From positions 62,001-126,000 of the forward strand of contig NZ_LBHV01000003.1 of NCBI RefSeq assembly GCF_001005825.1: a stretch of 64,000 bases of DNA, written 5' to 3'. Made by a program: the position numbers and the translations under genes. The notes under the pieces are model-generated. The model saw only the letters and a list, made by a program, of their open reading frames with translations. It searched no databases and was not told the origin of the DNA. This DNA is from Rhizobium sp. LC145 (GTDB lineage Bacteria > Pseudomonadota > Alphaproteobacteria > Rhizobiales > Rhizobiaceae). Positions 27,472-37,111 of this stretch are shown here, one piece after another; the stretch's first letter is position 1; every line of letters begins with the position of its first letter.

Positions 27472-28225
27472 AGTCATGGCTGATCCGGTTCTTGAAATTT
27501 CCGGCCTCGTCAAAAGCTTCGGCGCGTTGAGGGCGACCGATGGCGTGTCGCTTGATCTTCGCCCCGGCGAGATTCATGCGCTGATCGGCCCGAACGGCGC
27601 GGGCAAGTCCACCCTCATCCACCAGATCTGCGGCACGCTGCGTCAGGATGCCGGCACGATCCGTTTTGCCGGTCAGGATATCGGCGGTCTCTCGGTTGCC
27701 GAGCGTGCGCGCTTCGGCCTCGGTCGCACCTTCCAGGTCTCATCGCTGGCGCCGGAATTTTCCGCGCTCCGCAACGTCATGTTGGCGGTGCAGGCGAGGG
27801 AAGGTTCAAGCTTCCGCTTCTTCAAACCGGTGATGTGGGATGCTTCGCTCATTGATACAGCCATGGCCATGCTGGAGCGTGTGAGCCTTGCGGAACGGGC
27901 ACGCGTGCCCGCGGGCGAACTTTCCCATGGTGAGCGCCGGCAACTCGAGATCGCCATGGCACTGGCGCTTCAGGCAAAGGCCTTCCTGCTCGACGAGCCG
28001 ATGGCGGGCATGGGGCCAGAGGGTTCGAAGTCGCTCACCCGCTTTCTGGATGTGTTGCGGCACGAGGCGCCGATCCTGCTGGTGGAGCACGACATGGACG
28101 CGGTCTTCGCGCTCGCCGATCGGATTTCAGTGCTTGTCTACGGACGTATCATCGCGACCGGCACGGTGGAGGAGATCCGCCGCGACCCGGCCGTGCGCAC
28201 CGCCTATCTCGGAGATCACGCCTGA
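27464..28225 (+). CDS. ABC transporter ATP-binding protein (LivG-like)
   Basis: A 253-residue ATPase with Walker A GPNGAGKST, the Q-loop region GLGRTFQ, the ABC signature LSHGERRQLE (His replaces the second Gly or Ser seen in many family members) and Walker B AFLLDEPMAGM. The short insertion after the Q-loop is typical of LivG. The start at 27464 follows GGGAGGG and overlaps livM by 8 bases. It ends one base into the start of the LivF-like gene (TGATG). Confidence 0.93.
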   Translation: MVEVMADPVLEISGLVKSFGALRATDGVSLDLRPGEIHALIGPNGAGKSTLIHQICGTLRQDAGTIRFAGQDIGGLSVAERARFGLGRTFQVSSLAPEFSALRNVMLAVQAREGSSFRFFKPVMWDASLIDTAMAMLERVSLAERARVPAGELSHGERRQLEIAMALALQAKAFLLDEPMAGMGPEGSKSLTRFLDVLRHEAPILLVEHDMDAVFALADRISVLVYGRIIATGTVEEIRRDPAVRTAYLGDHA

Positions 28226-28908
28226 TGCTGCTCGATGTCGAGAAGATCGAAGCCTTCTATGGAGCGAGCCAGGCGCTTTTCGGTGTCGATCTTTCCCTAA
28301 ACGAAGGCGAGGCCGTGGCTCTGATGGGCCGCAACGGCATGGGCAAGACGACGACCATCCGCGCCATCTGCAACCTCACGCCGCCGCGTGCGGGTGCGGT
28401 GAAGCTCGGCGGCGTGGATACGAAGGGCAAGCCGCCGCATCAGGTGGCGAAACTCGGCATCGGCCTCGTGCCGGAAGGCCGGCGTTGTTTCCCGAACCTG
28501 ACGGTCCACGAAAACCTCGTGGCTGCCGCCCGGCCGGGAGAATGGACGCTCGCCCGCGTCAACGAGCTCTTTCCGAGGCTTGCGGAACGGCACGCCCAGA
28601 TGGCCCGCTCGCTCTCAGGCGGTGAGCAGCAGATGCTGGCGATCGGGCGTGCCCTGATGACCAATCCGCGCCTCCTCATTCTCGACGAGGCGACCGAGGG
28701 ACTGGCGCCGGTCATTCGGCAAGACATCTGGAAGGCGATCCGCAAGCTGAAGGCAGAAGGGCTTTCGATCCTGGTGGTGGACAAGACGCTTTCCGAGCTG
28801 CTGCCGGTTGCTGATCGCTGCACTATCCTCGAAAACGGCCGGAGCGTCTGGCAGGGCACTCCGGGCGAGCTTACCGCCGACCTGCAGGACCGTTATCTCG
28901 GCGTCTGA
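28225..28908 (+). CDS. ABC transporter ATP-binding protein (LivF-like)
   Basis: A 227-residue ATPase with Walker A GRNGMGKTTT, signature LSGGEQQML and Walker B LLILDEATEGL, all in the usual LivF arrangement. It is the last gene of the ligase-transporter operon. Its 3' end overlaps the 3' end of the converging hydratase/dehydrogenase gene by 16 bases (28893-28908), so the two opposed operons have no space for a conventional terminator between them. Confidence 0.93.
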   Translation: MLLDVEKIEAFYGASQALFGVDLSLNEGEAVALMGRNGMGKTTTIRAICNLTPPRAGAVKLGGVDTKGKPPHQVAKLGIGLVPEGRRCFPNLTVHENLVAAARPGEWTLARVNELFPRLAERHAQMARSLSGGEQQMLAIGRALMTNPRLLILDEATEGLAPVIRQDIWKAIRKLKAEGLSILVVDKTLSELLPVADRCTILENGRSVWQGTPGELTADLQDRYLGV

Positions 28909-30866
28909 GCCTTCGCGAACATCGGCCCGCCCTTGTGGGCAGGAAAGCCGTAGCCGTTGATCATCACCAGATCGATATCGCCTGTCCGTGCCGCAATGCC
29001 CTCCGCAAGCAGTACCTCTCCCTCGGATGCCATGGCACTCAGAAGCCGACTAATGATTTCTTCGGAGGAAAACTGGCGGGATGTGATGCTTTTCGCCGCC
29101 CGGCAGGCTTCGATGATCGCCGTCACCTCCGGATCGATCGTGCGCTTGCCGTCAGGGTAGGCATACCAGCCGCGCCCGGCCTTCTGGCCGAGACGCCCGG
29201 CTTCGCAGAGCCGGTCGGCGATCTCGACGTAGCGCTCCTTGCGATCTCGGCTGGCGGCAAAGCGCTTGCGCCGCGCCCAGGCGATTTCAAGACCGGCCAT
29301 GTCATAGACAGCGAAGAGTCCCATGGGAAAGCCGTAGCCTTCCAGTGCCGCGTCGATTTCATGCGGCAGGGCCCCATCTTCAAGCAGGAATTCCGCCTCT
29401 CTTCGGTATGCCGAGAAGATGCGGTTTCCGATGAAGCCTTCCGTCACGCCGGTGACGACCGGCAGCTTGCGCAGCTTCTTGGCGACGGCAAGCCCGGTCG
29501 CCAGCACGTTCGGTGCGGTCCTGCCACAGCGCACCACTTCCAGCAGTCGCATGACATGGGCGGGTGAGAAGAAATGCAGGCCGAGTACGCGTCCGGGGTG
29601 AGCGGTCGCGGCTGCGATTTCGTCAGGGTTCAGATAGCTCGTATTCGTCGCCAATACTGCATCGGGGCGGACGACGCGGTCGAGCCGCCGGAAGAGATCC
29701 GTTTTGACGGCGAGGTCATCGAATACGGCTTCGATCACGAGGTCGCATGGGGCGAGGTCTTGATCTGCTGCGGTGATCGAGAGGCGGGCAACCTGCTCCG
29801 CAAAGCCGGCTTCATCGATGCGCCCGGAGGCTTTCGCCCGCTCCAGCAGACCGATGATGCGTTGGCGGCCTGTTTCTGCGGCTTCCTCGGTCTGATCGAG
29901 GCCGATCACGGTATAACCAGCGCCGAGCGCCGCGACAGCGATCCCGCTGCCCATCAGCCCGAGGCCGCAAATGCCGATTACCTTGACCGGACGAGGCTCG
30001 ACGCCTTCAAAGCCCGGCACCTTGGCGGCCTCACGCTCCGCGAAAAATACATGCCGCAACGCTGCGGCCTCCTGGCCGTCACGCAACGCCAGAAAGGTGG
30101 CGCGCTCGTCCGCAAGGCCTTCGGCAAAGGGACGCGCTACGGAGGTGACAAGCCGGATCGCCTCGGCGGGGGGCCGCTGCCCGCGCGCCTTGGCGAGAAT
30201 TTTGGCCGAAAGCTTTTCCACGTCGGCCGGATCGGCGGGAGAAACGGGAAGTTGGCTTGTCCGTCGCAATGGACTGCCGGCAAGTTCGAGGGTGACGGCG
30301 ACGGCGGCCTTGGTCAGATCAGTGTCCACAACGTCATCGACTATACCGAGGGAAAGGGCCTCGTGTGCCTTCACCGATCGTCCGGAGGCGATAAGGTCGA
30401 GCGCGGCGGGAATACCGATGAGGCGCGGCAGGCGTTGCGTGCCTCCGGCGCCGGGGACGATGCCGAGCTTCACCTCCGGCAGGCCCATTTGTGCGAGCGG
30501 CGAGGCGATGCGATGGTGGCAGGCGAGCGCCACTTCCAATCCCCCGCCGAGCGCTGACCCGTTGATCGCGGCGACGACCGGCTTCGACAGCGCCTCCAGA
30601 GCCTCGATCACCGTCGGCAGAGTGGGCTCCACCGGTGCCTGGCCAAATTCCCGGATATCGGCGCCGCCGATGAAGGTCTTGGCCGCCCCCGTCAGCACGA
30701 CGCCGCGAATGTCGATCGCTTCCTCGGCATGGGCCAGCGCCTTGGCAAGCCCACCGCGGACATCGGCCGACGCGGCATTGACCGGCGGATTGTCGATGGT
30801 GACGACGAGTACGCTTTGCCGAACTTCGCCCGAGACGCCGGTGGAGAAATCGGTCTGTTCTCCCAT
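28893..30866 (-). CDS. Bifunctional enoyl-CoA hydratase / 3-hydroxyacyl-CoA dehydrogenase
   Basis: A 657-residue beta-oxidation protein. The N-terminal crotonase domain (about 1-190) has both acid/base glutamates, Glu111 in GGGLEVAL and Glu131 in LPEVKLGIVPGAGG. The dehydrogenase domain starts with the NAD motif GICGLGLMGSG near residue 300 and continues with the NTSYL and HFFSPAHVM motifs. It is FadJ-like but shorter than typical FadB. Start 30866 follows GGAGTGAGACG, which lies in the end of the RidA-like gene. As the last gene of the monooxygenase operon it probably performs the later beta-oxidation-like steps on the ring-derived CoA ester. Confidence 0.92.
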   Translation of the reverse strand: MGEQTDFSTGVSGEVRQSVLVVTIDNPPVNAASADVRGGLAKALAHAEEAIDIRGVVLTGAAKTFIGGADIREFGQAPVEPTLPTVIEALEALSKPVVAAINGSALGGGLEVALACHHRIASPLAQMGLPEVKLGIVPGAGGTQRLPRLIGIPAALDLIASGRSVKAHEALSLGIVDDVVDTDLTKAAVAVTLELAGSPLRRTSQLPVSPADPADVEKLSAKILAKARGQRPPAEAIRLVTSVARPFAEGLADERATFLALRDGQEAAALRHVFFAEREAAKVPGFEGVEPRPVKVIGICGLGLMGSGIAVAALGAGYTVIGLDQTEEAAETGRQRIIGLLERAKASGRIDEAGFAEQVARLSITAADQDLAPCDLVIEAVFDDLAVKTDLFRRLDRVVRPDAVLATNTSYLNPDEIAAATAHPGRVLGLHFFSPAHVMRLLEVVRCGRTAPNVLATGLAVAKKLRKLPVVTGVTEGFIGNRIFSAYRREAEFLLEDGALPHEIDAALEGYGFPMGLFAVYDMAGLEIAWARRKRFAASRDRKERYVEIADRLCEAGRLGQKAGRGWYAYPDGKRTIDPEVTAIIEACRAAKSITSRQFSSEEIISRLLSAMASEGEVLLAEGIAARTGDIDLVMINGYGFPAHKGGPMFAKAQTPR

Positions 30867-30870
30867 CGTC

Positions 30871-31266
30871 TCACTCCGGAACGACGGCAATTGCCTGGAT
30901 TTCGATCTTGGCGCGATCTTCCACCAGCGCTAGAACCTGCATCGCCGCCATGGCGGGAAAGTGCCGCCCCATCACCTCGCGGTAGACTTTACCTATGCCC
31001 TTGAGGTTTTCGACGTACTCCGACTTATCCGTGAAGTACCAGGTCATGGAGGTCACGTGTTCGGGCCGCGCACCGGCTTCAGCGAGCACAGCCACAACGT
31101 TCTTCAGGGTCTGACGCACCTGTTCCACGAAATCGTCGGTTTCGAAACGGCACTGGCCGTTCCAGCCGATCTGCCCGCCGACGTAGATCTGGCGTCCCCT
31201 TGCCGCAACGCCGTTGGCATAGCCCACCGGTTTCGCCCAGCTCTCCGGCTGCAGGATGTCATGCAT
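30871..31266 (-). CDS. RidA-family protein lacking the canonical arginine
   Basis: A 131-residue protein of the YjgF/YER057c/UK114 family, which hydrolyses enamines and imines to ammonia and ketones. The family core [10 protein letters not shown] and the end [10 protein letters not shown] are clear. The substrate-binding arginine usually found in a PxR(s/a) motif before this end is replaced: the sequence reads [12 protein letters not shown]. Loss of that arginine argues against ordinary 2-iminopropionate deamination. In this operon the protein may remove the ring-derived amino group after the monooxygenase/reductase step, which is inference. It overlaps the acyl-CoA dehydrogenase gene by 8 bases. 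Confidence 0.85.
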   Translation of the reverse strand: MHDILQPESWAKPVGYANGVAARGRQIYVGGQIGWNGQCRFETDDFVEQVRQTLKNVVAVLAEAGARPEHVTSMTWYFTDKSEYVENLKGIGKVYREVMGRHFPAMAAMQVLALVEDRAKIEIQAIAVVPE

Positions 31267-32449
31267 GTCTTGTCTCCGGCTTCAGGAGCTCGCGGGCAAT
31301 GATGAGTTTCTGGACTTCGGTCGCACCCTCGTAGATGCGCAGCGCCCGGATCTCGCGATAAAGTTTCTCGGTGATCTCACCGCTCTTCACGCCGCGTCCG
31401 CCGAAAATCTGTACGGCACGGTCGATGACGCTCTGGGCGGTTTCCGTGGCCGCCATCTTGGCCATGGCGGCTTCCTTGGTAGTCGGCAGCCCCTGCACGT
31501 CGCGACGCCAGGCGGCGCGATAGGTCAGAAGCGCTGCGGCATCGATCCCGGTAGCCATGTCGCCGAAAGCGGCCTGGGTGAGTTGCAGGTCGGCAAGATG
31601 GGCGCCGAACATCGGCCGAGTTTTGGCATGGGCGAGAGCCTCGTCCAGCGCGCGTTTGGCAAACCCTAGGGCTGCGGCCGCCACGGAGGCACGAAAGATG
31701 TCGAGCGTCCGCATGGCAATCTTGAACCCCTCGCCGGGGCTCCCGAGCAGACGCGAGGCGGGGATGCGGCAATTCTCGAAGCGGATCGTCGCCAACGGAT
31801 GCGGGGCGATCACCTCGATCCGCTCGGCGATGGAAAAACCCGGATCGTCGGCGAAGATGACGAAGGCGGAGATGCCGCGCGTGCCCGGCGCCTCGCCGGT
31901 GCGGGCAAAGACCGTATAGACATCGGCGATGCCGCCATTGGAAATCCAGGTCTTCTCGCCATCGAGGATATAGAAGCCACCTTCCTTGCGCGCAGCACAG
32001 CTCATCGCCGCGACATCCGAGCCGGCCTGCTTTTCCGAGAGCGCGAAGGCGGAGAGCCATTCTCCCGAGCGTGCTTTGGGCAGCACCCTGCGCCGCAGTT
32101 CCTCCGTTCCCGAAAGGCCAATTGCGCCGGTGCCGAGTCCCTGCATAGCAAAGGCGAAGTCGGCAAGCCCCTCATGCCAGGCGAGCGTTTCGCGCGTCAA
32201 GCAGGCGGCGCGGCTGTCGATTGGCGTTTCTCCGCCCGCGCCGGTTGCCGCATCCAGAAGCCCGGCTTCGCCCAAGGCCCGAACGATCCTGCGGCAGCCC
32301 ACATCCAGGTCCGAATGGTCGATAGCGGAAAGTGCGCCTGATACCGTGAAATCATCGAGCTTTGCGGCCAGCACCTTGTGGCTCGCGTCGAAGAAAGGCC
32401 AGTCGAGGAAGTCTCGATCCGGTCCACTGAGGGAGTTAGGCCCGCCCAT
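31259..32449 (-). CDS. Acyl-CoA dehydrogenase
   Basis: A 396-residue FAD enzyme introducing a double bond into an acyl-CoA. The FAD-binding [16 protein letters not shown] and [13 protein letters not shown] motifs and the C-terminal [11 protein letters not shown] are visible. The latter contains the putative catalytic Glu374 in the position used by short- and medium-chain dehydrogenases. It shares one base with the upstream enoyl-CoA hydratase stop and overlaps the RidA-like gene. The likely substrate is a cyclic or ring-opened CoA thioester of the 2-aminobenzoate pathway. Confidence 0.92.
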   Translation of the reverse strand: MGGPNSLSGPDRDFLDWPFFDASHKVLAAKLDDFTVSGALSAIDHSDLDVGCRRIVRALGEAGLLDAATGAGGETPIDSRAACLTRETLAWHEGLADFAFAMQGLGTGAIGLSGTEELRRRVLPKARSGEWLSAFALSEKQAGSDVAAMSCAARKEGGFYILDGEKTWISNGGIADVYTVFARTGEAPGTRGISAFVIFADDPGFSIAERIEVIAPHPLATIRFENCRIPASRLLGSPGEGFKIAMRTLDIFRASVAAAALGFAKRALDEALAHAKTRPMFGAHLADLQLTQAAFGDMATGIDAAALLTYRAAWRRDVQGLPTTKEAAMAKMAATETAQSVIDRAVQIFGGRGVKSGEITEKLYREIRALRIYEGATEVQKLIIARELLKPETRHA

Positions 32450-33294
32450 CAGTCGCCCTCGAATGTCGGTTTGCGTTTTTCGGCAAAAGCCTCAAAAGCG
32501 CGGCGGAAGTCCTTGGTCGCCATGCAGATCGCCTGGGCCTGGGCTTCCGCTTCGATCATCTCGTCGATGCCCATGGCCCATTCCTGATTCAGCATGGTCT
32601 TGGTCATCGTATGGGCGAACCATGGGCCGTCCGCCAGCGAATGGGCGAGTTTCAGCGCTTCGGCTTCGAGGCTGCCCACGGCATGCAGCGCATTGTAGAA
32701 GCCCCAGGCTTGCCCTTCCTCGGGACTCATCGAGCGGCCGGTGAAGAGCAGTTCGGCGGCACGACCCTGCCCGATGATGCGGGGCAGGATACCGCATGCG
32801 CCCATATCCGCTCCGGCAAGTCCGACGCGGGTGAAAAGGAAGGCAGTTTTCGCTTCCGGCGTCGCCAGCCGCATGTCCGACGCCATGGCAAGGATCGCGC
32901 CCGCACCCGCACAGATGCCGTCGACGGCCGCGATGATCGGCTGCGGGCATTTGCGCATGGCCTTGACGAGCTCGCCGGTCATCCGCGTGAACGCAAGAAG
33001 GTCCGGCATCGCCATCTTCGTCAGCGGCTCGATGATCTCGAAGACATCGCCGCCGGACGAGAAATTGCCGCCAGCGCCCGTCAGCACCACCGCCCGGATG
33101 TCCGAGGCATGGGCGAGATCACGGAACAGATCGCGAAGTTCCGCATAGCTCTCGAAGGTCAGCGGGTTCTTTCGCTCTGGCCGGTTCAGCCGAATGGTCG
33201 CCACGCGCCCGTCCTCGCTTGCCTGCCAGAGGAAATGCCTAGCCTGGTAATCCTTGAAGGGGCGCAGATGCCCCGCCATCGAAGCATCGCTCAT
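32449..33294 (-). CDS. Enoyl-CoA hydratase/isomerase family protein
   Basis: A 281-residue crotonase-fold protein. The oxyanion-hole segments [12 protein letters not shown] and [15 protein letters not shown] are present. The usual glutamate motif is replaced by [19 protein letters not shown], a variant seen in hydratases or lyases that work on unusual CoA esters. The reaction therefore should not be assumed to be plain crotonyl-CoA hydration. Ring hydration or cleavage in the 2-aminobenzoyl-CoA route is a reasonable hypothesis. It overlaps the SDR gene upstream by four bases (ATGA) and the dehydrogenase gene by one. Confidence 0.9.
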   Translation of the reverse strand: MSDASMAGHLRPFKDYQARHFLWQASEDGRVATIRLNRPERKNPLTFESYAELRDLFRDLAHASDIRAVVLTGAGGNFSSGGDVFEIIEPLTKMAMPDLLAFTRMTGELVKAMRKCPQPIIAAVDGICAGAGAILAMASDMRLATPEAKTAFLFTRVGLAGADMGACGILPRIIGQGRAAELLFTGRSMSPEEGQAWGFYNALHAVGSLEAEALKLAHSLADGPWFAHTMTKTMLNQEWAMGIDEMIEAEAQAQAICMATKDFRRAFEAFAEKRKPTFEGD

Positions 33295-34082
33295 CCTGCC
33301 ATTACCTCCCCGCCGGCGATCACGATCGCCTGGCCGTTGATCGATGCCGCGGCGGGCGAGGCGAGCCAGAGCACGGCGTCCGCGACTTCCTCCGGCCTGA
33401 CGAGCCGGCCCTGCGGATTACCCTTCGTGAATTCCTGCATGGTCTCCTCCGCCGTGCGGCCCGTTTTCGCCATGATGGCGTCGATCGAACGGCCGACCAG
33501 GGGCGTATCCGTGAAACCTGGGCAGATTGCATTGACGGTTATGCCGGTCTTGGCGAGTTCCAGCGCCAGCGAGCGGGTGAGGCCGACGACCCCATGCTTT
33601 GCCGCGGTATAGGCCGAAACGTAAGGGTAACCCGTCAGTCCTGCCGTCGAGGCGATGTTGATGATCCGAGCCCCGGCGCCGTAAGCTCTGAGGTCCGGCA
33701 GGATGGCCTGGGTCACCAGGAAGACGCCGGTCAGATCAATGGCGAGCACTTGGTTCCAGATATCGATCGTAGTCCTCTCGAATGGAGCGCTCGGCGCTTC
33801 GCCGGCATTGTTGACGAGAATATCGACCGGGCCGAAGCTCGCATGGGCAGCCTTCAGCCCGTTGTCGATGGCGATATCGTCGGTCACGTCGAAACCATCG
33901 GCCACGCAGACCATGCCCGCCCCGAGCGTGCCCGCGAGTCTTTCCAGGGGTTCTGCCCGGCGGCCGGCAAGTGTCACGCGGGCGCCAGCCTCCACGAGCG
34001 CGGTTACGATTGCCGCGCCGATGCCTCCGCCGGCCCCGGTGACGAGAGCGTGACGATCGGCGAGTTTCCCGCTTGCAGTCAT
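33291..34082 (-). CDS. Short-chain dehydrogenase/reductase
   Basis: A 263-residue classical [11 protein letters not shown] binds the nucleotide near the N-terminus, NNAG follows, and the catalytic Ser, Tyr and Lys lie in [24 protein letters not shown]. It resembles 3-hydroxyacyl-CoA dehydrogenase-type SDRs ([23 protein letters not shown]). It begins 10 bases after the monooxygenase/reductase gene and probably oxidises or reduces an alicyclic hydroxy/keto CoA ester derived from 2-amino-5-oxocyclohexenecarbonyl-CoA. The exact step is unproven. Confidence 0.9.
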   Translation of the reverse strand: MTASGKLADRHALVTGAGGGIGAAIVTALVEAGARVTLAGRRAEPLERLAGTLGAGMVCVADGFDVTDDIAIDNGLKAAHASFGPVDILVNNAGEAPSAPFERTTIDIWNQVLAIDLTGVFLVTQAILPDLRAYGAGARIINIASTAGLTGYPYVSAYTAAKHGVVGLTRSLALELAKTGITVNAICPGFTDTPLVGRSIDAIMAKTGRTAEETMQEFTKGNPQGRLVRPEEVADAVLWLASPAAASINGQAIVIAGGEVMAG

Positions 34083-34092
34083 GGAAGCCTCC

Positions 34093-36402
34093 TCACTTCG
34101 CCGCCGCGCGGGCGAGATTGGTCTCGTATTGCAGCTTGCCGGAATAGTATTGCCTCGGCCAGGGAATATCCGTCAGCCCGATCTTCGCCGCCTCGTGCAG
34201 CACCCAGGCGGGGTCGGCAAGATGCGGGCGGGCGATCGCGCAGAGATCGGCGCGACCGGCGGCGATGATCGAATTGGCATGATCCGCTTCCGAGATGGCG
34301 CCGACGGCGATGGTCGGGATGCCGACCTCGTTGCGGATCTTGTCGGAGAAAGGTGTCTGGAAGAGGCGTCCATAGACCGGCTTTTCTTCTTTCCATACCT
34401 GTCCGGACGAGCAATCGATCAGGTCGGCGCCGGCTTCCTTGAACATGCGGGCGAAGATCGCCGCATCTTCCGGCGTATTGCCGCCCGCAGACCAGTCGTG
34501 GCAGGAAAGGCGTACCGAGATGGGCTTGTCATCCGGCCAGACGGCGCGGATCGCCCGGAACACTTCCAGCGGATAGCGCGCCCGGTTCTCGTGGCTGCCG
34601 CCATATTCGTCGTCGCGCAGGTTCGTCAGCGGCGAAAGGAAGCTCGACAGCAGATAGCCATGGGCGCAATGCAGCTCCAACCAATCGGCACCCGTGGTGG
34701 CCGCAAGCTCGGTGGCGCGCACGAAATCCGCCTTCACCCTGTCCATGTCGGCGCGGTCCATCGCCTTCGGTACCTGGCTGTGCGGCAGGTAGGGGGTAGC
34801 GGAGGCCGAAAGGAGCGGCCAGCCGCCTTCCGGCAGGGGCTGGTCCATGCCTTCCCAGGCGACCTTGGTCGCGCCCTTACGGCCGGCATGACCGAGCTGG
34901 ATGCCCACCTTGGCGGCACTGTTCTCATGTGCGAAATCCACGAAGCGCTTCCAGCGAACCGCTTGCTCGTCATTCCAGAGGCCGAGGCAGCCGGGCGTGA
35001 TGCGGGCATCCGGCGAAACGCAGGTCATTTCGGCAAAGACGAGCCCCGCGCCTCCGAGTGCGCGGGAGCCGAGATGAACGAGGTGGAAATCGTCCATCAG
35101 GCCGTCCTTGGCGGAATACATCGCCATGGGCGACATCACGATGCGGTTGGAAAGCTCCACGCCGCGCACCGCATAGGGCGTGAACATCGGCGGCAGCACG
35201 CGATCGTTCGTTCCGGTTTCGATTCCACTCTGTCCGGCAAACCAGCGTTCGTAACCCTCGAGCCAGGTCTTGTCGCGAAGCCTCAGATTCTCGTGGCTGA
35301 TGCGCTGCGAGCGGGTCAGCATGGAATACATGAACTGTGGAGGCTCCAGCGTATCGGCATAGCGGTGGCCGACCACCTCGAACCATTCCATGGCGTTGCG
35401 CGCAGCGTTCTGGATGCGGGCGACGTCGACGCGGCGGATTTCCTCATAGGTTTTGAGGACTGCCGGGATATTCTCCCTGTCGTGCCCCTGCAGGTCGAAC
35501 TGGCGGGTAAGCTCGATGGCATCGTCGATCGCGAGCTTTGTGCCGGAACCGATCGCGAAATGCGCGGTATGGGCGGCGTCACCCATCAGCACCACATGGG
35601 ATTTTCCATTGTAATGGCTCCACCGGCCGCAGATCAGCCGGTTGAAGTTGAGCCAGGCGCTCCCTCGCAGATGCCGCGCATTGGTCATCAGTTCAGCGCC
35701 TTCCAGCACCTCCGTGAAGAGCTCCTCGCAGAAGTCGATCGAACCCTGCTGGTCCAGCTCGCCGAGACCGTGCTTCTCATAGGCCTCCTCCGTGGTTTCC
35801 ACGATGAAGGTCGAGGTGTTCTCGTCGAACTTGTAGATGTGCGCCTGGAACCAGCCATGCTCCGTCTTGCGGAAGTCGAAGGTGAAGGCATCGAAGAGTT
35901 TGCTTGTGCCAAGCCAGATATAGCGGTTGGGGCGGACGAGAAGATCCGGCTCGAAGACTTCACGGTAGCGGTTGCGGATCCTTGAATTGAAGCCGTCCGA
36001 GGCGATGATGAGGTCTGCATCCGGAAAGTCGAGGTCGCTCTCCGCCTCGGTCTCGAAGATGAGCTCGACTCCGAGCGCCTCGCAGCGGCGCTGCAGGATG
36101 TTGAGCAGCTTCTTGCGGCCGATGCCGACGAAACCATGGCCGGTGGTTCGCTGGCGGGTGCCCTTGAAAAGCACCTCGATATCGTCCCAGTGGTTGAAGG
36201 CATCCTGGATTTCGGCAGCGCTCTCCGCATCCCAGGCCTGCATTGAGTCCATCGTCGCATCGGAGAAGACCACGCCCCAGCCGAAGGTGTCGTAAGGGCG
36301 GTTGCGCTCGACGACGGAAATGCGGTGCTCCGGATGCTGTTTCTTCATCAGCAGCGCGAAGTAGAGGCCGGCGGGGCCGCCGCCGATGCAGACGATGCGC
36401 AT
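34093..36402 (-). CDS. 2-aminobenzoyl-CoA monooxygenase/reductase (two-domain flavoenzyme)
   Basis: A 769-residue fusion. Residues 1 to about 395 form a class A flavin monooxygenase with [14 protein letters not shown] at the N-terminus and [17 protein letters not shown] (about 271-287). Residues from about 403 form an Old Yellow Enzyme-type FMN domain with [42 protein letters not shown] and the YGGSHENR motif. This architecture defines the 2-aminobenzoyl-CoA monooxygenase/reductase of Azoarcus evansii, which hydroxylates and reduces the ring in one protein. Automated pipelines often call such proteins salicylyl-CoA 5-hydroxylase. The GGAGGAG ribosome-binding site is strong. It is the first gene of the six-gene minus-strand operon. 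Confidence 0.9.
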   Translation of the reverse strand: MRIVCIGGGPAGLYFALLMKKQHPEHRISVVERNRPYDTFGWGVVFSDATMDSMQAWDAESAAEIQDAFNHWDDIEVLFKGTRQRTTGHGFVGIGRKKLLNILQRRCEALGVELIFETEAESDLDFPDADLIIASDGFNSRIRNRYREVFEPDLLVRPNRYIWLGTSKLFDAFTFDFRKTEHGWFQAHIYKFDENTSTFIVETTEEAYEKHGLGELDQQGSIDFCEELFTEVLEGAELMTNARHLRGSAWLNFNRLICGRWSHYNGKSHVVLMGDAAHTAHFAIGSGTKLAIDDAIELTRQFDLQGHDRENIPAVLKTYEEIRRVDVARIQNAARNAMEWFEVVGHRYADTLEPPQFMYSMLTRSQRISHENLRLRDKTWLEGYERWFAGQSGIETGTNDRVLPPMFTPYAVRGVELSNRIVMSPMAMYSAKDGLMDDFHLVHLGSRALGGAGLVFAEMTCVSPDARITPGCLGLWNDEQAVRWKRFVDFAHENSAAKVGIQLGHAGRKGATKVAWEGMDQPLPEGGWPLLSASATPYLPHSQVPKAMDRADMDRVKADFVRATELAATTGADWLELHCAHGYLLSSFLSPLTNLRDDEYGGSHENRARYPLEVFRAIRAVWPDDKPISVRLSCHDWSAGGNTPEDAAIFARMFKEAGADLIDCSSGQVWKEEKPVYGRLFQTPFSDKIRNEVGIPTIAVGAISEADHANSIIAAGRADLCAIARPHLADPAWVLHEAAKIGLTDIPWPRQYYSGKLQYETNLARAAAK

Positions 36403-36438
36403 GAACCAAACTCCTCCGGACGATTCGCCACTGTTATT

Positions 36439-36466
36439 ATTTTAAGTTTAAACTATATGGGTACAA
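36439..36466 (-). promoter_or_regulatory. Promoter with embedded palindrome for the monooxygenase operon
   Basis: On the minus strand TTGTAC (36466-36461) and TAAAAT (36444-36439) are separated by 16 bases. The spacer holds the perfect 10-bp palindrome AGTTTAAACT (36445-36454). A repressor bound there would block RNA polymerase, and the divergent MarR gene next door is the obvious candidate. AAACTTAAAAT is shared with the ligase promoter at 22558. Confidence 0.6.
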
Positions 36467-36560
36467 GCCGGTGCGTCAAGAGCTTCCCGATACACCTGAA
36501 ACGCCTTTGACATTTGAAATATCGGCCCGTAGTTCTGAGACAAGAGCGGAGGGTAAATTG

Positions 36561-37082
36561 GTGGAAACGGCAGAAGTGGAAACGGCAAGCGCCGATCTGG
36601 AGATGATCATCCATGGACGGAGCGGGCGGAACAAACCCGAGACCCGCCTATGGCTGCGCATGCTCTCAACCACCAAGCTGATTACCGCCGAAATCCGCCG
36701 CCGGCTGCGCGCCGAGTTCGGTGCCACGCTGCCGCAGTTCGACCTGATGGCGCAGCTCTATCGCGAGCCGGATGGCTTGCGGCTCGGTGAGCTTTCCAGG
36801 CGGACCATGGTGACGAACGGCAATGTCACCGGTCTCGTCGAGCGGCTGGAGGCGGACGGCTTCGTGCAGCGGGTCACGCCGGATGGCGACCGCCGCGTGA
36901 CGGTCGCACGGCTGACGCCGGCCGGGACGGAGTTCTTCGAAACCATGGCGGCGGCTCACGAAGGCTGGCTGCGCGATATCATGGCGGATGTCGAACCCGC
37001 AGCGATTGCCGCGCTCTGGTCGGAAATCGGCGCGGTGAAGACATCCGCCAGCAATCACCTTTCCGGCGCTGCTTTCGAGTAG
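36561..37082 (+). CDS. MarR-family regulator of the 2-aminobenzoate island (probable)
   Basis: A 173-residue MarR protein with core helices [19 protein letters not shown] and the winged helix [32 protein letters not shown] followed by the wing [13 protein letters not shown]. Relatives such as BadR and HcaR-type regulators respond to aromatic-CoA esters. I choose a GTG at 36561 because GGAGG lies 8 bases upstream. TTG at 36558 is possible, and an earlier GTG at 36471 would run through the divergent promoter. It is divergent from the monooxygenase/reductase operon and most likely represses it until the CoA ester is present. Confidence 0.85.
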   Translation: METAEVETASADLEMIIHGRSGRNKPETRLWLRMLSTTKLITAEIRRRLRAEFGATLPQFDLMAQLYREPDGLRLGELSRRTMVTNGNVTGLVERLEADGFVQRVTPDGDRRVTVARLTPAGTEFFETMAAAHEGWLRDIMADVEPAAIAALWSEIGAVKTSASNHLSGAAFE

Positions 37083-37111
37083 ACGGAATTTCATCGAAAT
37101 CAGGAGCGGAT

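Noticed and set aside
34081-35985. Long open frame antisense to the monooxygenase/reductase gene (634 codons)
   Set aside because: The minus-strand protein has complete FAD and FMN domain motifs, and the antisense frame has none.
34093-36402. Calling the two-domain flavoenzyme a salicylyl-CoA 5-hydroxylase
   Set aside because: Salicylyl-CoA hydroxylases are also monooxygenases, but the fused Old Yellow Enzyme domain and the neighbouring 2-aminobenzoate-CoA ligase favour 2-aminobenzoyl-CoA. The alternative is kept as a caution only.
36471-36560. Earlier GTG start of the MarR gene
   Set aside because: It has no ribosome-binding site and starts next to the -35 box of the divergent operon. GGAGG before 36561 is far better.
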